Assembly: GCA_963816775.1 (NCBI GenBank)
Contig: CAWFLX010000030.1
Location: 62,001 to 126,000, forward strand
Source: JAFAXD01 sp963816775
GTDB taxonomy: Bacteria; Pseudomonadota; Alphaproteobacteria; Rhizobiales; Xanthobacteraceae
Length of the DNA stretch: 64,000 bases
Direction of reading: 5' to 3'
The translations under genes and the position numbers were made by a program. Positions 35,467 to 41,662 of this stretch are shown in pieces. The notes under the pieces were generated by a model. The model was given only the letters and a program-made list of their open reading frames with translations, was not told the origin of the DNA and searched no databases. Positions within the stretch are counted from its first letter, which is position 1. Every line of letters begins with the position of its first letter.

Positions 35467-35799
35467 ATGAGTTCGATGAGTCTCGGCATCGCCGGCCTGA
35501 CCCTTGCAATCGCGCTGGTGCTGTGGGCCATGTTGCGGCCGCGCCGGGTGGGCGAGGGACAACCGCGCCTGTGCGAGATCGTGCGTACCAACAACACCGT
35601 TCTGATCTCCGCGATCGAAGCCATATTGGCGCAGGCCGATATCCCGCACATCGTGCTCGACCAGAACATGAGCGTGTTGGAAGGCTCACTGGGCGTGTTG
35701 CCGAGGCGGGTCCTGGTGCATCAGCGCTCGCTTGCCGCCGCACGCGGACTGCTCGCCGATGCGGGTCTTGGCCACGAACTCAATCCGGATGCAGGCTGA
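35467..35799 (+). CDS. DUF2007 domain protein with N-terminal membrane segment
   Basis: 110 aa. The C-terminal 70 residues are a DUF2007 domain (EIVRTNNTVLISAIEAILAQ, DQNMSVLEGSLGVLPRRVLV), a small ligand-binding-like fold of unknown role. About 25 hydrophobic residues (LGIAGLTLAIALVLWAML) precede it. Most DUF2007 proteins I recall are shorter and soluble. It is divergent from ispB and its 3' end overlaps the next gene by 11 bp. Confidence 0.8.
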   Translation: MSSMSLGIAGLTLAIALVLWAMLRPRRVGEGQPRLCEIVRTNNTVLISAIEAILAQADIPHIVLDQNMSVLEGSLGVLPRRVLVHQRSLAAARGLLADAGLGHELNPDAG

Positions 35800-36550
35800 T
35801 ACGGACTTAAGCGACGACGCGGTCCTCGGCGGCCGGTTGCGGCTTCTGCAGCCGCGGCGCGGCCATCGCTTCGGCCACGACGCCATTTTGCTTGCCGCGG
35901 CGGTCCCGGCACAGGCCGGCAATCACGCCATCGAACTGGGCGCCGGCGTCGGCGCGGCCGGCCTTGCGCTGGCTACCCGGGTCGCTGGCCTGTCGCTGAC
36001 TTTGGTCGAAGTCGACCCGGTGCTCGCGTCGCTCGCCAGCGAAAACGCCAAGCGCAACGGCCTCGGCGAGCGGGTCACCGCCCGCTGCCTCGATATCGCG
36101 GCTCCTGCCGATGCGTTTGCTGCGGCCGGGCTCGCGCCGGCGTCCGCCGATATCGTGCTGACCAATCCGCCGTTCAACGACCCGGTGCGCCACAACGCTT
36201 CGCCCGATTCCGCCCGGCGCGCTGCCCATGTGGGAGGCTCGCTCACACCCTGGCTTGAGGTCGCCGCACGTTTGCTCCGTCACCTCGGCTCGCTGACGCT
36301 GATTTTTCGCGCCGACGGCCTCGCGGATGTCGTGACGCTGCTGCAGGCCGACTTCGGATCGATCACGGTTGCTCCGATCTATCCGAGGCCCGATAGCCCG
36401 GCGATCCGGATCATTGTTGGTGCGGTCAAGGGCGGGCGCGCGCCGCTCGTCCTGCGTCCCGGGTTCGTGCTCAATGATGATCGGGGTCCGACGGCCGACG
36501 CCGAGGCGGTTCTACGCGATGGCGTTTCGCTCTCGCTCAGCGACCGCTGA
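35789..36550 (+). CDS. Rossmann-fold methyltransferase, tRNA1(Val) A37 N6-methyltransferase-like
   Basis: 253 aa from ATG 35789. AdoMet loop AIELGAGVGAAGLAL and N6-adenine-type motif IVLTNPPFNDP. The N-terminal LQPRRGHRFGHDAILLAAA resembles YfiC/TrmN6, so a tRNA or rRNA adenine substrate is likely. Translational overlap with the DUF2007 gene suggests an operon. Confidence 0.85.
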   Translation: MQADTDLSDDAVLGGRLRLLQPRRGHRFGHDAILLAAAVPAQAGNHAIELGAGVGAAGLALATRVAGLSLTLVEVDPVLASLASENAKRNGLGERVTARCLDIAAPADAFAAAGLAPASADIVLTNPPFNDPVRHNASPDSARRAAHVGGSLTPWLEVAARLLRHLGSLTLIFRADGLADVVTLLQADFGSITVAPIYPRPDSPAIRIIVGAVKGGRAPLVLRPGFVLNDDRGPTADAEAVLRDGVSLSLSDR

Positions 36551-36689
36551 GTGAATGGGCCTCGTGGCGGCCGTGTCGGGTGCGAGGTTCCCGGCGCAGC
36601 GCTGGGCGGCGCGCCAAATCACCTGACGACAAAAAGGGTTGCCTATTCGAACGGCCGCGCGCCTAATCGTTGCGCAGCGTTCAATAATC
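36551..36689. other. Spacer downstream of the methyltransferase gene
   Basis: 139 bp. No coding frame or hairpin stands out. Together with the small minus-strand gene and the stretch up to 36913 it makes a 360-bp gap between larger genes. Confidence 0.4.
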
Positions 36690-36788
36690 TCAGGAGTTGT
36701 TCGCCTCGGATGTCTGCGTGGGCCGGCCGCGCCCAAATGCCGCAATAACGCTCAACAATGCGGTCAAGATAAAAAGCTTCATCTCCAT
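36690..36788 (-). CDS. Candidate 32-aa small hydrophobic protein
   Basis: ATG 36788 opens MEMKLFILTALLSVIAAFGR, then a polar tail (GRPTQTSEANNS) and stop. AAGGA lies 10 nt upstream. The hydrophobic stretch could be a signal peptide or a single membrane helix. It lies in a gap between larger genes. No homologue is recognised. Support is the RBS, the amphipathic design and the absence of a competing frame. Confidence 0.45.
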   Translation of the reverse strand: MEMKLFILTALLSVIAAFGRGRPTQTSEANNS

Positions 36789-36913
36789 ATTATCTCTATC
36801 CTTCGAATAGCGCGTCAGTGCGTTGAACGCCCGTTAGGCAAAAAGCGTTCCAACGCCAGCAAGCACCAAAATGGTAAAAAACTGGTGATTTGAGAGCGCT
36901 CCGTTACGAGCCC

Positions 36914-37849
36914 ATGAGCCTACCCATGACATCGAACAATACGCCGACCCGCGCCGAGCCCCTGCAACAACTCTTCTCACGTTTGCGAGGGTGGCTGCGC
37001 GCCATCACCCCGCGTCGCTGGCGACGCGGGGTCGCGGTGGTTCCTGTTGTGCGGCTCGCCGGCGTGATCGGATTTTCCACCCCGCTGCGCCCCGGCCTGA
37101 CGTTGTCCGGCCTCGCCCGCACCTTGGACAAGGCCTTCCAGCAAAAAGGCGCGAAGGCGGTCGCGCTGGTGATCAATTCGCCCGGGGGTTCTGCAGTGCA
37201 GTCACACCTGATCTTTCAGCGCATTCGCCAGATGGCGGCCGAAAAGCACCTGCCGGTGATCGCGTTCGTCGAGGACGTCGCAGCCTCGGGCGGCTACATG
37301 ATCGCGTGCGCGGCCGAGGAGATCATCGCGGATCCGTCTTCGATTGTTGGATCGATCGGGGTTGTGGGAGCCTCGTTCGGCTTCGACGAAGCCATCAAGC
37401 GGCTTGGGATCGAGCGCCGGGTCTACACCGCGGGCGAGCACAAGGTCATGCTCGATCCGTTCCAGCCGGAGAAGGCGGAGGACGTCGCGCGCTTGCGCGC
37501 GATCCAACAGCAAATTCACGATAACTTCATCGGCCTGGTCAAGGCGAGCCGCGGTGGCCGGCTCTCGGGCCAAGAAAAAACCCTGTTTTCCGGCGAGTAT
37601 TGGGCCGGTCAGAAGGCACTGGAGTTTGGTCTGATCGACCGCATCGGCGAGTTACGCGCGGCGCTACGCGAACGCTATGGCGAAGACGTACTGATGCCGG
37701 TGATCGCCGCAAGCCGTGGTTGGTTTAGCCGCGTCATGCCGGCGGCAGGATTTGCAAGTGATGGGGGCGAATGGATCCGCGCGGGGCTGGCCGATGAGGT
37801 CGTCTCCGCCATCGAGGCACGTGCCCTGTGGGCGCGGTTCGGCCTCTGA
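36914..37849 (+). CDS. S49 family peptidase (SppA/SohB-like)
   Basis: 311 aa. ClpP-like Ser-Lys protease domain: VINSPGGSAVQSHL, nucleophile Ser in VAASGGYMIACAAEEI, and Lys in GEHKVMLDPF as the likely general base. The first ~35 residues are basic and lack a clear membrane helix, unlike E. coli SohB. ATG 36914 or 36926 could be the start. A 12-bp perfect inverted repeat lies within the first codons (37007-37032). The role is probably degradation of signal peptides or membrane fragments. Confidence 0.88.
   Translation: MSLPMTSNNTPTRAEPLQQLFSRLRGWLRAITPRRWRRGVAVVPVVRLAGVIGFSTPLRPGLTLSGLARTLDKAFQQKGAKAVALVINSPGGSAVQSHLIFQRIRQMAAEKHLPVIAFVEDVAASGGYMIACAAEEIIADPSSIVGSIGVVGASFGFDEAIKRLGIERRVYTAGEHKVMLDPFQPEKAEDVARLRAIQQQIHDNFIGLVKASRGGRLSGQEKTLFSGEYWAGQKALEFGLIDRIGELRAALRERYGEDVLMPVIAASRGWFSRVMPAAGFASDGGEWIRAGLADEVVSAIEARALWARFGL
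37007..37032 (+). other. 12-bp perfect inverted repeat inside the S49 gene
   Basis: ACCCCGCGTCGC (37007-37018), spacer TG, then GCGACGCGGGGT (37021-37032). It encodes TPRRWRRGV. A hairpin this stable, about 95 nt after the start, could slow early translation. A GTG at 37036, right after the GGGGT, would be an alternative start. Confidence 0.6.
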
Positions 37850-37863
37850 AACGGAGGAACATT

Positions 37864-38064
37864 ATGCCGCCGATCCCCCCGGTATTCGGATGGACCGCTG
37901 GAATCGTGGCCGCGGTCGCCTTGACCCGCGTTTTGATCAGGGAATGGCGGCGCGTCAACGATGTCCTGCATCCTCGCAAGGTCGTAGCGAACGATCAGGT
38001 TCGGCGTGAAGCTTTTCCGACCTTGCGACGCGATCCGCGCACTGGCGTCTATCGCCCCGATTAG
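37864..38064 (+). CDS. Small hypothetical protein with N-terminal membrane segment
   Basis: 66 aa. A hydrophobic segment (GWTAGIVAAVALTRVLI) is followed by a basic region (REWRRVNDVLHPRKVV) and LRRDPRTGVYRPD, a motif I recall from short Rhizobiales proteins. GGAGGAAC precedes ATG 37864, and it lies 14 bp after the S49 stop, so it is probably co-transcribed. The final TAG (38062-38064) touches the palindrome at 38064. Confidence 0.7.
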   Translation: MPPIPPVFGWTAGIVAAVALTRVLIREWRRVNDVLHPRKVVANDQVRREAFPTLRRDPRTGVYRPD

Positions 38065-38112
38065 AGCATGATCCCGAAAAGTGGACGCCGGTTTTCGGAC
38101 AAGATCATGCTC
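38064..38112. repeat. GAGCATGATC...GATCATGCTC palindrome
   Basis: 49-bp imperfect palindrome with arms GAGCATGATC and GATCATGCTC and a centre CGGTTTTCGGACAA. It belongs to the same family as the second halves of the composite repeats at 27727 and 33417. It starts at the last base of the preceding gene's stop codon. The motif is common in Bradyrhizobiaceae intergenic DNA (recalled). Confidence 0.7.
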
Positions 38113-38124
38113 GAACAATAAAAT

Positions 38125-38214
38125 TCAATAAGGCGCCACCGGACGCTCGCGCGCCGCCAGCGGCGCGACCAGCAAGCCGACGAGCAGCGCTCCCATGACG
38201 AAGATCAACAACAT
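38125..38214 (-). CDS. Candidate 29-aa membrane peptide
   Basis: ATG 38214 opens MLLIFVMGALLVGLLVAPLA, followed by ARERPVAPY and TGA at 38125-38127. One membrane helix spans most of it. The upstream sequence has a G-rich tract 8-12 nt away (GTGGGGGC) but no classic ribosome site. It lies between a repeat and the Bug gene. No family recognised. Confidence 0.4.
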   Translation of the reverse strand: MLLIFVMGALLVGLLVAPLAARERPVAPY

Positions 38215-38393
38215 CGACGTGCCCCCACTTCACGACTGCACGGTGATGTTGGCGCCTCTCCCTCAACGACCCGTAAATGCGCGCAGCCTGACGTGCGGTT
38301 CGCCCGCCTGATTGGCCGAAAGCTTACTGGGCCGTTAATTCGTAAACGGTTGGTGTCTCGCCTTTGGTGTTCGCGGCTGCGCGATCGCGGAGA

Positions 38394-40370
38394 TCACGAA
38401 TCCTTGATGCCTTTTTCGCGCACGATCCTCCCCCAGCGCGCCAGCTCGTCGGCGAGCAGCGCACCGAACTGCTCCGGCGACGTCGGAGCCGGGATGGCTC
38501 CCGACGCCAGGAGTTTCCTGCTGACTTCCGGATCGGCGAGCGCGCGCGTCACGGCCGCATTGAGCTTCACGATGATCGGACGCGGCGTGCGCGCCGGTGC
38601 CAGCAGCCCGTACCAATTGTCGGATTGGGTATCCGGGTAGCCAAGCTCGGCCAAGGTCGCAATCTGCGGCAGCATCGGATTGCGCTGATCCGACGCCGCG
38701 GCCAGCGGCTTGAGCTTGCCCGCTTCGATCTGAGACAGCAGCACCGGCACGTCCGCAAACAACGCCTGGACCTGGCCACCGAGAAGATCGGTCAAGGCAG
38801 GAGCCGCGCCGCGATAGGGCACATGCAGGAATTTCACGCCGGCCGCCGACTGGAACAGCTCCAGCGCCAGATGCGGCGTCGTTCCGATGCCGGTCGACGC
38901 AAACGGGATCGTGTTGGGTTTCTCCTTAGCGAGCGCGGCAAGCTCCTTGGCCGATCCGATCGGACTGTCGGAGCGCACCACCAGCACCGTCGTGTTGCGC
39001 ACCACTTGCGTGATCGGCGCGAAATCGGTGACCGGGTTATAGGGCATGTCGGTTCGCATGTTGGGCGTGATCGCGACCGCGCCGACCGTGGTGAGAAACA
39101 GCGTGTGGCCGTCCGGGTCCGACTTCGCCACATAGTCGGCGCCGAGCGTGCCGGACGCGCCCGCCTTGTTCTCAATGATCACGCTCTGGCCGAGGTCGTC
39201 CTTGAGCTTGTCGGCGAGCAGGCGTCCGACGAAATCGGTCGGCCCGCCGGCCGGGAACGCGATCACCAGTTTGATCGGGCGTGTCGGAAAATCCTGGGCG
39301 CCGGCCGCGCTCGCGATCAGAGCCCCGGCGATCATTGCGCCGGCGCAGTGCTTGAGAAACTTCACGTCGTCCTCCCTGACAGATCCTTTGCATCTCACGA
39401 GTTCGGGCTTGATTCCCTTGTCGCGGATGATCTTGCCCCAACGCGCGGTCTCGTTCGTAATCAGGTTTGCAAACGCTTCGGGCGAACTCGGCGACACCGT
39501 CACGCCGTTCTCGACCAGCCGCCGCCGGATATCGGGATCGTTGACCGCATCGACGAACGCGCGATTAAGCCGGGCGATCACCGCATGCGGCGTGCCGATC
39601 GGCGCGAGCACGCCTTGCCAATTCTCGGCGATCGTGTCGGGCAAGCCGAGTTCGGCCAGGGTCGGTACGCTCGGCAAGACGTCGGAGCGTGTTGCCGACA
39701 TGACGCCGAGCGCGATCAGCTTGCCGGCGCTGATCTGCCCAAGCAGAACCGGCGCATCGGCAAAAAGCCCGTCGACCTGATTGCCCATCAGATCGGTCAT
39801 GGCTTGCGCGGCACCGCGATAGGGAATGAGCTGAAATTTCACGCCGGCCGCCGATTGAAAGAGCTCGAGCGCCAGGTGCGAGTTGGCGCCGATCCCCGTG
39901 ACCGCCATGCTGATGGTGCCGGGCTTCTCCTTCGCGCGCGCGATCAACTCTGAAACCGAATGAACGCCGAGGCCGGCTCGAACCACCAGCACCGTCGTAT
40001 TGCGCACCAGCATTGCGATTGGCGCGAACGCGCGCGCGGGATCGTAAGGCAGGTCGGTGCGCAGATTGGGGTTGATGGCGAGCGCCCCCAGCGTGCTGAA
40101 GAACAGGGTCGCGCCATCGGGTTCGGATTTGGCGACGTACTCCGCGGCGATCGCGCCGTTTGCGCCCGGCCTGTTCTCGACAACGATGCTCTGGCCGATG
40201 GTGGCGCTTGCCCGTTCGGCCAGCAGCCGGGCCACGAAATCGGTCGTGCCACCCGGTGCGAACGCCACAATCATGCGAATCGGCCGCGACGCGTGGTCGT
40301 GCGCATGCGCGCCCAGCGGCACCCAGGCAAACAGCGCGACGGCCATAAACCAACGCAGCATCGCTAGCAT
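38394..40370 (-). CDS. Two Bug-type substrate-binding proteins in one continuous frame
   Basis: Both halves are tripartite tricarboxylate-type (Bug) periplasmic binding proteins: first half RPIRMIVAFAPGGTTDFVAR, second half RPIKLVIAFPAGGPTDFVGR, aligned along their length and roughly half identical by eye. Between them lies VKFLKHCAGAMIAGALIASA, a second complete signal peptide preceded by GGGAGG and GTG (39365). So this looks like two tandem genes whose dividing stop is absent. A single indel near CGAACTCGTGAGATG could remove it (a TGA lies in the +1 frame there). Translation of a 658-residue fusion or of two proteins are both possible. No TctA/TctB genes are near. Confidence 0.85.
   Translation of the reverse strand: MLAMLRWFMAVALFAWVPLGAHAHDHASRPIRMIVAFAPGGTTDFVARLLAERASATIGQSIVVENRPGANGAIAAEYVAKSEPDGATLFFSTLGALAINPNLRTDLPYDPARAFAPIAMLVRNTTVLVVRAGLGVHSVSELIARAKEKPGTISMAVTGIGANSHLALELFQSAAGVKFQLIPYRGAAQAMTDLMGNQVDGLFADAPVLLGQISAGKLIALGVMSATRSDVLPSVPTLAELGLPDTIAENWQGVLAPIGTPHAVIARLNRAFVDAVNDPDIRRRLVENGVTVSPSSPEAFANLITNETARWGKIIRDKGIKPELVRCKGSVREDDVKFLKHCAGAMIAGALIASAAGAQDFPTRPIKLVIAFPAGGPTDFVGRLLADKLKDDLGQSVIIENKAGASGTLGADYVAKSDPDGHTLFLTTVGAVAITPNMRTDMPYNPVTDFAPITQVVRNTTVLVVRSDSPIGSAKELAALAKEKPNTIPFASTGIGTTPHLALELFQSAAGVKFLHVPYRGAAPALTDLLGGQVQALFADVPVLLSQIEAGKLKPLAAASDQRNPMLPQIATLAELGYPDTQSDNWYGLLAPARTPRPIIVKLNAAVTRALADPEVSRKLLASGAIPAPTSPEQFGALLADELARWGRIVREKGIKDS
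39365..39379 (-). promoter_or_regulatory. Internal ribosome-binding site and start inside the Bug tandem
   Basis: AGGGAGGACGAC directly upstream of GTG 39365, which opens a signal peptide and a full-length second Bug protein (323 aa, 38394-39365). Spacing is normal. This supports separate translation of the second protein. Confidence 0.65.
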
Positions 40371-40439
40371 CGGCCCCACGTTGGCGCGTCAGCTTGACCC
40401 CCGCAAGGGCCGCCGATAAGCGTTTTGCGGCAAATCCCG

Positions 40440-40453
40440 AGCAACCGGTTGCT
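40440..40453. promoter_or_regulatory. 14-bp perfect palindrome just upstream of glyQ
   Basis: AGCAACCGGTTGCT ends two bases before the glyQ ATG (40456). It occupies the place where a ribosome site would be and no SD-like sequence is otherwise visible. It could be an operator for a dimeric repressor or a translational hairpin. Confidence 0.5.
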
Positions 40454-40455
40454 AA

Positions 40456-41397
40456 ATGTCCGAAATTCCCGCGCGCGACGACAATCTGGACCCCCGGCGC
40501 TCGTTCCAGGGCCTGATTCTCACGCTCCAGCGCTATTGGGCGGACTACGGCTGCGTCATCCTGCAGCCCTACGACATGGAGGTCGGCGCCGGCACGTTCC
40601 ACCCGGCGACCACCTTGCGCGCGCTCGGTCCGAGCCGGTGGAATGCCGCTTACGTGCAGCCGTCGCGCCGGCCGAAGGATGGTCGCTACGGCGAGAACCC
40701 CAACCGGCTGCAGCACTACTATCAGTTCCAGGTGATCCTGAAGCCGTCGCCGCCCGACCTGCAGGATCTCTACCTCAAGTCGCTGCAGGCGATCGGCGTT
40801 GATCCCGGCCTGCACGACATCCGCTTTGTCGAAGACGATTGGGAAAGTCCGACCCTTGGTGCTTGGGGCCTTGGCTGGGAATGCTGGTGCGACGGCATGG
40901 AGGTCTCGCAGTTCACCTACTTCCAACAGGTCGCCGGCTTCGAGTGCGCGCCGGTTTCAGGCGAGCTGACCTACGGGCTCGAGCGCCTCGCCATGTACGT
41001 GCAGGGCGTCGACCGGGTGTTCGATCTCAACTTCAATGGCCTCGAAGGCGACCGCAAGGTCACCTACGGCGACGTCTTCCTGCAGGCCGAGCAGGAGTAT
41101 TCGCGGCACAATTTCGAGTTTTCCGACACTGCGATGCTGTTTGAACAATTTCGGATGGCGGAAGAGGCGTGCAAGAAATATCTCGACGCCGGCTGGGCCG
41201 ACGGCAACAAGGGCCTGCACCTCATGGCGCTGCCCGCGTACGATCAGTGCATCAAGGCAAGCCACGTGTTCAATCTACTCGACGCACGCGGTGTGATCTC
41301 GGTGACCGAGCGCCAGAGCTACATCCTGCGCGTGCGCGAGCTCGCCAAGGCCTGCGGCGAGGCCTGGCTTCACACTCACGGAGGAGGAGCGCAATGA
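40456..41397 (+). CDS. glyQ: Glycyl-tRNA synthetase alpha subunit
   Basis: Catalytic class II synthetase subunit, 313 aa. Motif 2-like region is MEVGAGTFHPATTLRALGP and the motif 3-like region is ELTYGLERLAMYVQGV. The N-terminal SFQGLILTLQRYWADYGCVILQPYD is the family hallmark. Its stop overlaps the next start (ATGA). Part of a three-gene run with a CDGSH gene and glyS. Confidence 0.97.
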   Translation: MSEIPARDDNLDPRRSFQGLILTLQRYWADYGCVILQPYDMEVGAGTFHPATTLRALGPSRWNAAYVQPSRRPKDGRYGENPNRLQHYYQFQVILKPSPPDLQDLYLKSLQAIGVDPGLHDIRFVEDDWESPTLGAWGLGWECWCDGMEVSQFTYFQQVAGFECAPVSGELTYGLERLAMYVQGVDRVFDLNFNGLEGDRKVTYGDVFLQAEQEYSRHNFEFSDTAMLFEQFRMAEEACKKYLDAGWADGNKGLHLMALPAYDQCIKASHVFNLLDARGVISVTERQSYILRVRELAKACGEAWLHTHGGGAQ

Positions 41398-41645
41398 GCG
41401 AGATGATGCCTGAGATCGGCGGCCGCGCGCCGCTTCCAATCGAGGTCGAGCCCGGCAAATCCTACTGGTGGTGCGCGTGCGGGCGCTCCAAGTCGCAGCC
41501 GTTCTGCGACGGCTCGCATAAGGGTTCGGCCTTCACGCCGATCGAGTGGAAGGCGCAGGCGGCCGAGAAGGCGTTCTTCTGCACCTGCAAGCGCTCGAGC
41601 CGCAAGCCGCTGTGCGACGGCAGCCACAAGAGGCTGCCGACGTGA
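41394..41645 (+). CDS. CDGSH iron-sulfur domain protein
   Basis: 83 aa with two CDGSH motifs, CACGRSKSQPFCDGSH (C27, C29, C38, H42) and CTCKRSSRKPLCDGSH (C63, C65, C74, H78), each a 3Cys-1His ligand set for a [2Fe-2S] cluster. This is the double-motif, MitoNEET/MiNT-like bacterial type. It starts inside the glyQ stop codon and ends 17 bp before glyS, so it is made together with both subunits. Role unknown; redox or cluster sensing is typical of the family. Confidence 0.9.
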   Translation: MSEMMPEIGGRAPLPIEVEPGKSYWWCACGRSKSQPFCDGSHKGSAFTPIEWKAQAAEKAFFCTCKRSSRKPLCDGSHKRLPT

Positions 41646-41662
41646 ACATCGAAAGCTAGGCC

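Noticed and set aside
38364..39953. 529-codon plus-strand frame opposite the Bug tandem
   Set aside because: It is antisense, Arg/Ala biased and shows no domain.
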